Of a stretch of DNA of 64,000 nucleotides, positions 1-11,424 are shown piece after piece; the stretch's first letter is position 1, and each line of letters begins with the position of its first letter. A model generated the notes under the pieces. The model searched no databases and was not told the DNA's origin. It saw only the letters and a list, made by a program, of their open reading frames with translations. Source of the stretch: Paragorgia papillata (taxonomy: Eukaryota > Cnidaria > Anthozoa > Scleralcyonacea > Coralliidae). The position numbers were made by a program, and so were the translations under genes. The stretch lies in contig JAWNZC010000302.1 of assembly GCA_035771165.1 (NCBI GenBank), positions 1,601,001 through 1,665,000 on the forward strand, read 5' to 3'.

Positions 1-265
1 CAGTCCAAAATCATCTTGCCAGAGCAGAATAATGGTAGCCAGGAAGCAAAATCAGTTGAAAATCATCTTGGCAGAGCAGAATAATGGTAGTCAGGAAGCA
101 AAATCAGTTGAAAATCATCTTGCCAGTGCAGAATAATGGTAGTCGGGAGGTAAAATCAGTTCAAAATCATCTTGCCAGAGCAGAATAATGGTAGTCAGGA
201 GGCTAAATCAGTTAAAAATCATCTTGCCAGAGCAGAATAATGGTAGTCAGGAGGCAAAATAAGTT
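1..265. repeat. Tandem repeat, ~53-bp unit, about five copies
   Basis: A unit beginning AAAATCATCTTGCCAGAGCA recurs at about positions 7, 59, 111, 165 and 218, with a few substitutions per copy. The array touches the left window edge, so its full length is unknown. No coding frame is kept through it. Confidence 0.9.
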
Positions 266-984
266 CAAAATTATATTAAGGTGATCAACTTTCATCCAAG
301 GAGGCAGCTGCTGACTGCTGAGCTGCTCCACTTTTTATATAATATCAGAAGAAGAAAAGGCCTTCAGATACGGCTCGTGTTCTTTGAAATTGTGGTAATT
401 CCACGGCTTAAATTTCTGACAAAATCAAAATCATGGAGCCTTTCACGGAATGTTTAAGTCGATTGAAAACTTGTAGTTGTATCCAGCGATTTATATTAAA
501 TGTATTCACTTGGCACCGTGTATAATACTTCGGGACTCGTTTTCATCTCGTTTATAAACTTTCTTTGTTTCGCATAGTCTGGAGTTATTAAACAGCAAAG
601 ACTTGCAAAGACTTCGAACTTTCCTGACTTTCCTTGTGGTTTCCAGGGTTATGCGGAAAGCCGCTGGGCAAATATATTTCTGTTTCGTCGAAAAATATGG
701 CGCATTTGATAAACCTCGGCCAGCGAGTTTGAACACCAAACTTTGGAGGCTCTGCCGGGAAGGTTCTCTTTGTACAACAATGTTCGTTTTGCGTTGTAGT
801 GGTAGAATATATTCCCAACTATAGTGTTCAAACTTCGAAAGTGTCATTTAGATCGATTTAATTACTTTAATGTACATAATTCGTAAAATATTCGTCAACA
901 TTTCTCTTTCATGCGATATTTCTTGGAGATATACCTAATAATGTCAACATTCGAAGTTTGATTGTTGTATTAGACCTTCATAGC
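266..984. other. Non-coding stretch, nothing recognised
   Basis: Short overlapping open frames occur on both strands between 500 and 850, but none has a recognisable domain or convincing splice context. No repeat structure was noticed. Confidence 0.4.
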
Positions 985-1135
985 TAACCAAGGGAGCACG
1001 CCAGACTGACCTGTGTTTCTTCCTCTTTGTTCGGAGTTCCTTCATTTATATTCAGCCATTTTGAATAATGCGGTATATATCATTAGCGTATCGCAGGCGC
1101 GGGTTACGGCGCCGAAGGAAACCCGAGCGCTTTAC
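985..1135 (+). repeat. Fragment of dispersed inverted-repeat element (copy 1)
   Basis: This stretch matches, in reverse orientation, two blocks at about 31190-31250 and 31490-31580. Shared words include AGGGAGCACGCCAGACTGAC, TTCGGAGTTCCTTCATTTAT and GCGTATCGCAGGCGCGGGTT. The 31-kb copy has about 240 bp more between the two blocks. It is probably a MITE or a transposon end. Confidence 0.7.
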
Positions 1136-2766
1136 GAAAATTAAATAACGGTCGGAAGGAAGATAAATAGAAGGGGAGTGAAACGCCAGAGATTTTGTAA
1201 CATGATGCTGGTTGACCGTTGCTAGGAACATTTCTGTTGCTAGGAACAATGCTAATTATGGTCGATATACATGTATGATGTCACTATCCATCCAAAATGA
1301 AATAGTGAAATAAAAGCAGCCTGCTGAGAGGGCAGTGTTGAAATGCAAGTCGAAATATAGCAAGGTTGGTGTACTGCCGAAACATGAAACGTAATGTCTA
1401 ACATTTTGACTTTGTATTAAAGGGCCTTGGCTCCAATCGCTCGAAACCTGAGACATATCATCTACGTTCTATATTTCGGCAGGACATAAACAAACTAATA
1501 CTATCAGTCAGATCGAAGGCGGATTTCAGTTGATATGTGAGTAAATTAAATAATGTTACAATTTTACGACGTGTTTCTTAAGTTCTTTGAATTTCGAACT
1601 TTACTTGGACGATGTAATTTAAATACAGCATTCGAACAGTATATTCTTTCTCTGACTATGTCTTTGCAAGTGGTTCGCTGTTGGACAGCGATTTATATGT
1701 TTTATTAAATAGTCTAGCAATTGAGGAATATCAGAAACGCTGGGACGGTTGGGTCACATGGCCAGAAATCGAGGACAACATGGCGGCAAAGCATGCGCAC
1801 TGAATCCCTTTTTAATTAATTCAATATGGCGTCCTTCAATAGATTTCTTAAGGAAATATAAAGAACAATCATTTTCGGTTATTTACTATTGTAAATTCCG
1901 ACATGCGAACGTCCAAAACTTCATCAAATTGAACAATCATCGTTCAGCACTACAATTTCTATTAAGTTTGGAGCGTCCTAAATAGGTTCCCGAGCCCCTC
2001 ACAAACATACCTCTTATTCGCTGTTTAAAGTCTATTAATCTGCTATATCACTTATTTTGGAGCTCCAATTTTGGCTGCTTCTGTGTTGTTTGTCCACGAT
2101 GCGAACGTCTGAATTTGCTCGGGATGAACGTTACTTTGTTTTGCGGAGTCGTTCGTTCCACTTTTTCGTTGTTTAATAGGTTCCCAAAGACCTTAAAATG
2201 TACGATTTATTGCAGCCGAGTCGTTGTAATTTAATCCATCAAGCGCCAAGATAAATACTGAACTCGGCGTGAAGAAGCAATGCATTCCTCGATAATTTCG
2301 CGTTCTTGTCTGCCATTTCTTATGGAGCTGTTGCTACGTTGCCAGGGTCTTAACCGCTGTTATTATTATTAAATGTGACTGTGCATTCAGAAATAATAGC
2401 CGAAATTTATGCGGCAATTTTTGTGAGTATGAGTGTACAGGCCTGTCTAGACGATTAAACCTTTTGTAATTTGATATTTGGGTAAGAAGTGGGTCAATAA
2501 GACATTTTAGCGAATAACTCTACTTTAATTTATTGCTATAGACTTCTGTTTATAGCCGAAATGATCGATATTTAGCCATCAGAATTTTCAAATTAATATT
2601 GCCATCTAAATATGAGCCCACAGGCCACTGCCGCTGAGTGTCCTGGATTTTTAGCCATGTGAATTGTAACTGCTGGCAACTTATAAACGTTTGTTAAACT
2701 TACTTCGCGTGAACAACCTAATTGATTGTTGACAGATCAAGGCATGCCAAAATATTATCCTGTTGA
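1136..2766. other. Non-coding stretch, nothing recognised
   Basis: AT-rich DNA with short unsupported open frames such as 1749-1985. No recognisable protein domain, RNA or transposon end was seen. Confidence 0.4.
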
Positions 2767-2990
2767 GCCGGCAACACATCCTCACTCTTAGATTACCAAT
2801 AATAGGTATATGTCAAATGCTCTGGAATTACCAATAATGGGTAATTCCAGGGGTTTTATTATCTTAGTACCCAGGACCATGCATTCACATCACAACGCAA
2901 TCTCGTACCCAGACCCATACGCGCGCGGCAAGCGAATGGCTCTGGGACAATCCATTTGAAATACACGAAAAAGTGTGTATTTTGGGGCAT
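2767..2990 (+). repeat. Two abutting dispersed repeat ends, left copies
   Basis: Positions 2767-2885, which contain AGATTACCAATAATAGGTAT and a GTACCCAGGACC end, recur inverted at 27827-27936. Positions 2906-2968, from CTCGTACCCAGACCCATACG through the CGCGCGGCAAGCGAATGG block, recur inverted at 6568-6633 just upstream of the KDZ gene. Both carry a GTACCCAG-type end, so they may be termini of related elements. Confidence 0.8.
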
Positions 2991-5520
2991 GCGCAGTTGG
3001 TATTTTTGTACCCAGACCCACGAAAACCTTCAGCACGGCCGTTCAATATTCTGCAAAATACATCGACATGTTGTGGCTGATTCTTGAATTTAATAGTAAC
3101 AAATAGCAGTAGAAATGTTGTAAGAATATAATCGTGGCTGGTTTGTGATGCGATAAAGTATTACTTGGCAGAAATTTCTGGATAAGAGACTGATAAATGG
3201 AAAATAATGCACCAGGCGTGATAGTGATCGATGACCAGTTCATGACCTTCTGATGAAACCCAGTTTGAATTCTTGTTTATTCAAACTTATGAACACGAAA
3301 ATATCGTATTATTGTTCTGAATATTATTCGAATATTCGTAGACAGCTACAAGGTAAATTACAACGAAATCTGGAATTTTAAAAACTTATTTCATGTATAT
3401 AGTACTGCATGTATGTCTTTCAAATAAAACGTGACCTTGGTGGTATATTTGTCATTTGTTGATTTGCAACATTTAATTTGTTACATGTTTTATAATCCAC
3501 TTGTTTGTGTGTAATCGAAATAATCGACACTGTAGCTTTCTGAGGTTTAATAATTTATTAATTCATATTACATCTGTTTATACTGATCTATGTGATTGAA
3601 TATTCAAACACCAGTAGCTGAACCTCACTATGAACCAGCCATATTTGTATGGCCTGTTTATCTTGCCCATTTGAGTATGGAGAAAAGATTATATGCATAA
3701 AAAAATAACAAAGTGAGAGGATCTTCTTTTACTTATTTTTTTAAACATTAACTTTAAAGTACTTAACACCAAAGATGTGAGGGGCAGGTGGCACACATGC
3801 TCACATTTAGCTAATATATGATTTATAATGATATTGGATTTTGGTTTCATTTGTCACAGCTGTCTAGTTCAGTTGTAAAATTTACTAAAGTTTGTGGAGC
3901 CCTTCATCAAAGTAAAACCAAGGGCACCACCTTTTTAACTTTATACCTAAAACACTGCTTAATTATATCAACTTTACTCTTAAAAACATTACAATTATAT
4001 GATTACTGGTACATGTATATATACTGTAATAAAGCAGCTTCTGGTACAAAAAATACCGTTTAGACTTGGCATTTTGTGCAGTCTGGTAACTGATAAGCGT
4101 GTAACAATAGAGGGACTAGGGGGAGATACAGCCCACTTAATATTTTTCCTAAGCTTCATTGGTAACTCTGAAAATGGGGCTAAAATGCGACTAAAGCCTG
4201 GTTTCCATTTGGTCACTGGTGGTCACTGACAGAGTTGCTGCTGGGATAGGATTTATTCTATCCCAGCAACTGCAATCGACCGCTTGTGACCCACCAATGT
4301 CCAAATGTCAGTCAGGATTAAAATTTCCAAGGGAAAGCACAATGCACCCCACCTTACTATTAATTTTGACGAATTAGGCTAACCCAAAGTATCTTCTGCC
4401 AGCACTAGGTAGATAATGCTGGCATGTGTGTAGTCCCCATTTGTAACAAGGGTGTCCACAGTTAGTAAGGCTCTCATTTGTACTGTATACTCTACTGATA
4501 AATTTTGGATGAAGTGCCAACTGAAGATAAGACGAGTAAAGTCATAGTCAGCAATAAATTATGAGTTTTAAGAAATAATTTTATTAACCTTTTCACCACC
4601 AGGTTAAGCTATTTAGAATTTTATTCTCGTTAACATGCCAGATGATTTTATTCTACTGCAGAGGGAATGCATTAGCTGGTTGGGGTGGCCTTGCAAGCTC
4701 ACATTGAATGGGTCAACTCACTGTTGCTTAGGTTTGCTGAGAATCCCTGTTAATCAGCTAATTAAGTTACAGTAGTCAGTATAGGCAGGAATGGGCTATG
4801 GTCCAAATCAAAATTTCAAACACAGTAAATGTAATATTAATTTTATTGTATAAACAACCAGAGTTAGTAGTGGAAAATTGTTCTCTCGAGGTGGGAATTC
4901 TTAACTTCTGGCTTTTAAATACATGGATCCGAATGCAGCTGTTCAGTACATAAGAAATAATACAGAGATTGTTGTTTGCAAAAGTAAAACTACAGTTGGT
5001 GACTGTACTATGAAAAGACCTTTGGCTGAACTGATTTTCAAAGTAATTTTCTTTAATTTATAAAGCAGACTTTGGACATACAGTGTACTAAAACATTGAC
5101 TGTAACCATCAATCACTGTCTGTTTATGATCAGGGATGCCAGGAGGGGCACAGAGGTGTAGGAACTGGAGGGAAAATGGGGCATGTGCCCCCCCCCCCCC
5201 CGCCAACTTTGTCATGAAGTGCCCTTTTTGCAACAGGAAAGTGCCTTTTTGAAGTCCTACCCCCTGAACAAAGTGCCGTTTTGAAGCTGTGCCCCTCCAA
5301 GATCAAATTGCTTCCTACACCACTGGAGGGGCAGCTTCCACTCTTGCCTTTCAGTGCTAGGAGGGGCAAGGGGGGTTAACACTTAAGATATTAAAAAGGA
5401 AACTATATGGGGTCACTACATAGTGGGTATCTCCTTGTATTTAAAATATAATTAAATAGAAAAATAAGTTCACCATTTATTATTTTATCATATATTTTAT
5501 TTATTAAAATTTGTACCTAA
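2991..5520. other. Non-coding AT-rich DNA with a small palindrome
   Basis: No coding region could be supported. A short inverted repeat lies near 4195-4310: GCTGGGATAG is opposed to CTATCCCAGC, and the flanks CATTTGGTCACTGGTGGTCA and GACCCACCAATGTCCAAATG also mirror each other. This is consistent with a small MITE. A C-homopolymer near 5190 lies in low-complexity DNA. Confidence 0.45.
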
Positions 5521-5559
5521 CTGATACTGGAGAAACAACAATAGGACGCGAGGTCCCTT

Positions 5560-5822
5560 ACAAGGTTGTTCTCCTAAGATTGAATTGATATAATGGAGGG
5601 GGGGGGGACCAGAGAACCTGGAAAAACCCTTGAAGCACAGGAGAGATCAACTACAATAACTCTACTCACACAAGTTCCAAGCTGAAGCCTGTGACAAGGT
5701 GTCCAAAGTGGTCACCCATCCAAGTACTAATGCCATCCAATCAAGCTTAACTTTGGATCACAGTTGTCAGGCAACTCTTCTGTCTCCTCACCACCCATGC
5801 TTCCCATATGGTCGTATAGGTA
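5560..5822 (-). mobile_element. 5S-rRNA-derived SINE (SINE3-like)
   Basis: Read on the minus strand from about 5822, the sequence begins with TATACGACCATA, like the 5' end of 5S rRNA. It then has GATCCAAAGTTAAGC and AGTACTTGGATGGGTGACC, which match the internal control region of 5S rRNA. The match fades after about 120 nt, and an unrelated tail follows toward 5560. This is the layout of SINEs whose head derives from 5S rRNA and carries its pol III promoter. A diverged 5S pseudogene is the alternative, but the extra tail favours a SINE. The 3' boundary is approximate. Confidence 0.8.
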
Positions 5823-6560
5823 TAGCACCAGTTTAAAACTGGTGTAAAATGTATAAATCAGCAACTAATGTTTACCCCATATACCAATGTATATTACTTG
5901 TAGATACAAATTAAAAACAAACAATGGCTTGTAAAACATTGTACAGCTATAAGAATATTATGTCACATATAACATATATAAAAAGTAATAAACACAGTGT
6001 CAACAGCCATAAGACAATATATTTTTTTGTTAAAAATATGAGGTACATACATGTTGATATAAACTTGATCAGTCACTCAGCTAATTATGAATATTTGAGG
6101 TATTGAAAGATGTAGACAATTATTTATTATTCAAATAGCCATCATTTATACGTTCCAATGATACTTCTTGAAGTCAAATCCAGTGTCCATATGACGATAT
6201 ACCATAAATATTTAATTATTTTACATACAAGTACGGAAAACTATGAAATCTGAAAAGTGAACTCGTCACGAAGCACGGCCACGATACATGGGCCAAGATG
6301 AATCTGTTATCTGTCATACTTTAAACTCGAACCAGAGTTCCAAAAATACCACAAAGGCAAGTAAGTATTTCTTGTCTCCTTGAAATGACTTTTGCAAAGG
6401 AATAACTCTCAATTTCTCAGATTAAGTCCCAATAAACATGTTATTTCGCTTCACTCCTTCTCGAAAACAACCCATATTACATGAAGACCGCGAAGGGAGA
6501 ATGGGTGTGAAATTATCTGCGCAGCGCAGTAGGCCAATACGCGTTAAGCCAATCAGAGTC
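5823..6560. other. Non-coding AT-rich DNA upstream of the KDZ gene
   Basis: No domain or RNA was recognised. The open frame at 5924-6106 is AT-rich and low in complexity, so it was not called. Confidence 0.4.
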
Positions 6561-6564
6561 GATT

Positions 6565-6636
6565 TTCAAATGGATTGTCCCAGAGCCATTCGCTTGCCGC
6601 GCGCGTATGGGTCTGGGTACGAGATTGATCACAACG
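6565..6636 (-). repeat. Inverted copy of the 2906-2968 repeat at the KDZ 5' end
   Basis: The words GGATTGTCCCAGAGCCATTC and GCGCGTATGGGTCTGGGTAC match the reverse complement of 2906-2968. It ends only about 15 bp before the ATG of the KDZ gene. It may be a transposon end or the promoter segment that moved with the gene. Confidence 0.8.
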
Positions 6637-6649
6637 CGTCTTCTTCAAT

Positions 6650-7075
6650 ATGGCGACGAGGAAAGGAGTTGGAAGGCCACATAAACCGTCCAAACAAACT
6701 TCTTTGGAGGCTAGTCTTGAACACTTGCAGAGCGTGGCCAGAAGTTTGGAGAAAAAGGACTCTCCAAAGCCAGCTAACTTCTTTTTTTCTTACGATGGTT
6801 CTGGTAAAAGAGTTCCTCAGAGTAAACCATATAAGTATCGATCGGTTGCCGAGCGTGCTTCAAAAAAGACACGTGCTGAATCCACTCAATCAAGCCACAG
6901 TGACTGGGATAGTATAGGTTAGTTTGTCATAAATATTGTTGGAGTCTTTATAAAACATACCTTTTGTGTTTGTCTATATAGCATGATTGGATTTCACATA
7001 CAGGTGACTTGGCTGAAAGTGATTCTGATATGACTGAAAAATTGGAAGAAACGTCTACCTGTACCACCTCAACAG
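6650..7075 (+). CDS. KDZ exons 1-2 (basic N-terminus)
   Basis: Exon 1 (6650-6917) starts at an ATG in the context CAATATGGCG and encodes about 89 residues rich in Lys, Arg, Ser and Pro, ending in DSI. The donor is G|GTTAGT, phase 1. Exon 2 (7004-7075) follows a CACATACAG acceptor, is 72 nt long and keeps phase 1, giving an acidic Ser/Thr-rich stretch. No domain was recognised here. The region is probably a nuclear or DNA-binding N-terminal extension ahead of the zinc cluster. Confidence 0.7.
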
Positions 7076-7137
7076 GTTTGTAGTTGTCTGTATAAATCTG
7101 TATAGCTGAGTATATATATATATATATATACAAGAGA

Positions 7138-7325
7138 ATATTAAATTTTTGGTAAAGAATGCTGGCTTCAAATATATATACCAGAATATTAAATTTTTGG
7201 TAAAGAATGCTGGCTTCAAATAGAAAGTGCTCAATACTTTTAAGTGTAGAGCTTACTATATTGTCACTGTATATATTTCACGAAATGTTAGAGAGTGCTC
7301 AATACCATATATAGATAGAGCAAAA
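7138..7325. repeat. Short tandem duplication and PLE-end motif in KDZ intron 2
   Basis: A block around AATTTTTGGTAAAGAATGCT is duplicated about 48 bp apart (7140 and 7188). Downstream, TTCACGAAATGTTAGAGAGT followed by GCTCAATACCAT also occurs at 33065-33098 beside the PLE copies. This marks the segment as a PLE terminus that inserted in the intron. Confidence 0.75.
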
Positions 7326-7458
7326 TACAAAGTATAAAGTATAGTTTTACCTTAAAGTCTTCGCTACCAGAGGTTTCACCCTAAACGGGATCATCCCGTT
7401 TAGGGTGAAACCTCTGGTAGCGAAGACTTTAAGGTAAAACTATACTTTATACTTTGTA
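7326..7458. repeat. Perfect palindrome, 66-bp arms around one base
   Basis: Positions 7326-7391 are the exact reverse complement of 7393-7458, with a single C at 7392 between them. (TA)n follows on the right, and a PLE-end motif lies on the left. The arms carry the 3' half of a hammerhead-like core, so this looks like two PLE ends joined head to head. The lack of any mismatch between arms implies recent formation or ongoing arm-to-arm conversion. Confidence 0.95.
7393..7436 (+). ncRNA. Partial hammerhead-ribozyme-like core (3' half), both strands
   Basis: The plus strand shows a stem II-like CCC-GTTTA-GGG hairpin, then T and GAAA (7407-7410), then a stem III-like ACC-TCT-GGT hairpin ending in the cleavage-type triplet GTA (7417-7419), then GCGAAGAC as stem I 3' strand. 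The 5' CTGANGA box is missing because the palindrome centre falls there. The minus strand has the identical half. PLEs are known to carry hammerhead motifs. As drawn, neither half could self-cleave alone. Confidence 0.5.
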
Positions 7459-7568
7459 TATATATATATATACTGTATATGGGTATGTGTATGTATTAAT
7501 GTTTTTATTGTAACTAATAATGTAATATCTACAGTCTTGTAATTTGTTTTGTTTGGGGATTTTCTTAG

Positions 7569-8271
7569 AAAGTTTAGGCAACTGCATAAAAAACTGTGAG
7601 CAAATAGCAGAAGAAATCAAGTGCAATAGTCAATCAACATGGACCAGAAGAATGCAGTCAGTGGAAGCAAGTTGGGAGAGTAACAGAGAATCATTATTTA
7701 GTGCTCTTCTTAAAAGCCACATGGTTCCTTCTCGAGATGCCATTTGCTTTTTTTGTAATAAGAAGAATGCAGTGATTCGTTGTCATCAATGTGGGCCAAG
7801 GGTATTGATGTGCTCTAACTGTGATGAAGGGATACATGAAGAGAAACCTTTACATGATCGCGATGTATGGATGAATGGGTTCTTTCAAGAAATTTCTCCA
7901 ACCGATTCCGTTTTGGAGGATGGATCTTTAGGATTTGTCAGTAAGATTCAGTGTACTGTACATGTAGTTGAGGAACTTTGATTATAAATTAACTTGAATG
8001 CTATAAGATGAGAATGTAAAAACAGCATGTGTATAATAATATGTATTATGTGTATGTATTTTGTGTATGTATTATGTTTATGTACATGTGTGTATGTGTG
8101 TGTGTGTATGTGTATACCTGTATTTTAACAGAGAAAGGCTGTACTGTTTTCTTATTTTAACAGAGAGATGTGCTCCCTTTCTTCTATGTAAACAATGTAT
8201 ACATTGTAAACAGCAAGGTACACTCAAACTGGTTCCATCAAATGAAACTTGTATTGTTATAACTTGTGGAG
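7569..8271 (+). CDS. KDZ exons 3-4 (CxC zinc-binding cluster)
   Basis: Exon 3 (7569-7940) follows TTTTCTTAG and encodes CFFCNKKNAVIRCHQCG, then MCSNCDEGIHEEKPLHDRD, a series of Cys pairs with His that resembles a B-box-like or CxC cluster. Exon 4 (8164-8271) adds LLCKQCIHCKQQG. Donors are A|GTAAGA and G|GTAAAG, and both exons keep phase 1. Cysteine clusters in front of the catalytic domain are a known hallmark of KDZ transposases and are thought to bind DNA or chromatin. An extended open frame past the exon 3 donor is read-through into the intron. Confidence 0.78.
8040..8120. repeat. (TATG/TG)n low-complexity tract in KDZ intron 3
   Basis: An alternating TATG and TGTG tract sits between exons 3 and 4. 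It makes spurious short open frames. Confidence 0.85.
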
Positions 8272-8524
8272 GTAAAGATTGTTAACAATTTTCATTAGCT
8301 ATATATTTTAGATGTACTGTATTAACTCTTCCTTGACCAAATAGTCTCAATGAAGTGTTGTTAGATGTACCACACTGCTTGATACTGTACATGTATCCTT
8401 GTCAGTCTGAGCTACTAATGTAAATACTAGTATACTGTACTAGTTTAAACTCACTTAATACATTTTGTACAATTGGTGATTTGCACCTAACTATCCATTA
8501 TTTTATATCTTGTCTTATTTTTAG

Positions 8525-9318
8525 GTCGATATGACTTATTCCGTTCCACGTATTATTGCACCAATTGTGAGGAACAATTTTCACTCACGTCATTGGAGAC
8601 TATAATCAGCGAGGGTTACTGGCCTGGAAATCCCAAGCAATTAAATCATGTTTTCTCTCAAGTTGTTTTCAGACTGTGGGATTCTTTGGAAAACATATGC
8701 CTGGTACTTCAGAAACTGTATTTCTTAGATCGCTGGGAAATCTCTCTAGTGAGAAAGGCAGGGTATGTAATATTTGAGATGTTTTAAAATATCTATTCTC
8801 ACTGGGAATTATGTCTTATGTAATTTTACTTTCAATTAGCTAAGACATGACAATTTATTTTTGTAAGAAAGCTGCCTTTCCACTAACAGGCTATTATTTC
8901 TTACAGATTTTTTTTTTACCTTTTTTTTAGTCGGCTACTATCAATGTTACAGTTTTTCATCGTGCATTTAAAGAGTGGTGTTTTGCTATGCATGAGATAG
9001 AATCCCTGCAGGGAAAAAAGTGGATTGACTGTCCATCCTGTTTTGGATGCCAACACTCTTGTCATGTGGATGGAAATGCCAAATTATACAGATATAGTTG
9101 TGTACCAAGGTACATGTATTTGTAGTTTATTGGACCTGTTAGCAGTACAAGGCTTTTGTATAATTAACTACAAATTAATTATTTAGTTTATGAATTGATT
9201 TTTTATGTTTCTACTTTGTAGAGGGGAAAGAAAGTGCTACTATGGTAACCTGTTTATCGAAGAAAAAGATGCTGAAGATGCACATTTAAAAAATGTGTAT
9301 GCATCTGCTGCAGCTAAG
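8525..9318 (+). CDS. KDZ exons 5-7 (end of zinc cluster, start of core)
   Basis: Exon 5 (8525-8762) encodes YYCTNCEEQF, then GYWPGNPKQ, a typical KDZ entry motif, and WDSL. The following KHMPGTSETVFLRSL is in a different frame, so one base is missing near 8690. Exon 6 (8931-9109) encodes VFHRAFKEW, then CPSCFGCQHSCHVDGNAKLY, matching the CPxC...DGNxKLyR signature, and ends in phase 2. Exon 7 (9222-9318) continues with RGERKCYYGNLFIEE and ends in phase 0. Exon 6 is preceded by a long pyrimidine tract (TTTTTTTTAG). Confidence 0.8.
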
Positions 9319-9965
9319 GTATTGTACATTTAAATTACTGTTTTCTTTTACTGAAATGCGTTAAGGGTTATTGGATGTGTCTTCTAAATTTTCAGATTAA
9401 TTAATTGGTGGTCTATTGCTTTTAAGATTTGCATTCAAATATTTGTCTTTGTTATAAAAATATCATCATTGTAGGCAGAGGACAACTCACTACTTTGTCC
9501 ACTGTGCATGATTAAGATTACTCTTTAATTTAATTTACATTTAGTTGTAATAATATCAATAACATTGTAATTCCTTTTTTAATAAGCCAAAAAAATGAAT
9601 CTGTCAAACGTTTGAAAAACCAAGAGTGATAATATGTATACATACATTTATTATCCACGCCCTAAAAAGGGCTTTTCAGATTAAAGTACATTACATAAAT
9701 AAATAAAGTTATTAATTGCTTTTTATATTTACAAGATTAAAATAAAATGATTTAAAATTATTTACAGTATATAATAAAGTTATGTAAAAATTTGTTCTTT
9801 AAGCAGCACTTAGAAGCGTTCATAGATCTACACAGTTTTAATGATTTACTTGTTGTGATGTATCATATATTACCATAACATACATGACTATTTTTACTCT
9901 ATTATTTTTATTTGGTTGATCGATCCCAAAAATAGTTGTATATACTGTATTTTGATGTTTTGTAG
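9319..9965. other. KDZ intron 7
   Basis: AT-rich intron without recognisable insertions. It is bounded by AAG|GTATTG and TTTTGTAG. Confidence 0.6.
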
Positions 9966-10677
9966 AAAAATTTAGTTAATTCGTATTGTGGCACATCTAA
10001 TTGGAAAGCTGCAAGAAATAATGCCAATTCTAGGGCAAGATTGGATGAAACGGGCCTTGAGGTTGCTGGCTGCAGACATGCCTTTGCACTTGCTGCTGTT
10101 AACATGTACCAAGGTGAATTATTCGGATATGCGCATTATCTTCAAATTCACAGACTTCTTTCACAAGGTGTCTTGTTTTTGTGGCAGGATGTAATTTGCA
10201 AATATTGGCCATGGTTTACCTCCCTTCCGAAAGAACTGTCTCCTCCAGAAGCTTTCCTCATGAAACCAGCACTTTCAATAATGCATGGAAAAGCTCATAT
10301 TTGGTCTTGCCAGGTATATATACTAAAAAATCTTGCATTAGATCAAAGTGAATGGTTATATTATTTTTGCAATATTTACCATTTGAAAGTTACTAGATTT
10401 GTCAAACACTAAAAGAACAAACAACATGTTTAGGACCAGTTGTTCGAACCTTGCTGAATCCACATGACTCATAAAGACGTAACCGAAACGTTTCTCATAT
10501 TTATATTGTTTTATTTCAGGCCTGTTTGTCTAGTTTGGGTAACTTTTTCTGGAACAAATCAGTACAATACAGTACATGTAACAACTGTTTCCTATTTAAC
10601 TTAGTTTAAATGTTTAGGTTACATGGGGTGGCCGTTGGCAACAAGGCAGTGCATATACTGCTGGAGAAGAAGTCTAA
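9966..10677 (+). CDS. KDZ exons 8-9 (catalytic core), premature stop
   Basis: Exon 8 (9966-10313) encodes RARLDETGLEVAGCRHAFAL and NMYQGELFGYAHYL. The DETG and CRH motifs, with the invariant NM..GE..gY segment, mark the KDZ RNase H-like core. WQDVICKYWPW carries the second conserved Asp (the DxxCk motif), and MKPALSIMHGKAHIWSCQ the PxxH...C segment. Exon 9 starts at 10618 after GTTTAG and encodes WGGRWQQGSAYTAGEEV, followed at once by TAA (10675-10677), where the family normally continues with the GEExE acidic residues. The stop therefore removes the third catalytic acid or what lies just past it. Sequence resembling more coding runs on to about 10800. Confidence 0.8.
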
Positions 10678-11010
10678 ATTCGTACAACAATTATAATGCA
10701 ATTTGACACATTTATAGATATCACAACTGCACAATTGAAAGAAACGTACGGTTTTAAAAGGCTTGTTATCAGATCTTTTCCGAAGAATGTATCAACCTCT
10801 GATTGCAAGAGTTTATGTAAGTGGTGTTATACATGTACAGTGAGTGTATCAACACTGCTATGAAGTCCATCGCCCTTATCACAGGTTGCTGCAGCTTTTT
10901 AAAAAGACCTGATATATAGCCATGATCCTGTCGTTTTACGCGAGTAGGGCTTGTTAACTTTTAGTTCAACTTTATTTGAAAATATAAAACATTCTTGCCG
11001 TGATTTATAG

Positions 11011-11328
11011 ATTCTTCCAAGCAGAGGTCGAAACTGCGTGGTAAGAACATGAGCGAAAAGAAAAAACTGGAGGATCTAATTAAGGTGGCTAACTTCGTTA
11101 ATAAAATGTTGGAGGAAACCGTGAGCGACATCACCTTACCCCAGGCCCTAACGGGATGTTTTCCTTGGATTGATCAAGAAGACAATGGTATATACATGTG
11201 TGTGTGTGTGTATATGTATGTGTGTATGTATATGTATATGTACTCTGTGTAGTGAGAGAGTGAGAGAGAGAAAGTGAGAGAGAGAGAGAGTGTGAGAGAG
11301 AGAGTGAGAGAGTGTGTGTGAGAGAGTA

Positions 11329-11424
<96 letters not shown>

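Noticed and set aside
6438..6917. Longer open frame starting at 6438 over KDZ exon 1
   Set aside because: It is in a different frame from the KDZ protein, runs through the repeat end at 6565-6636, and does not join exon 2.
10435..10460. GTTCGAACC word resembling a tRNA T-loop
   Set aside because: It is isolated within a KDZ intron, with no matching stems or A box.
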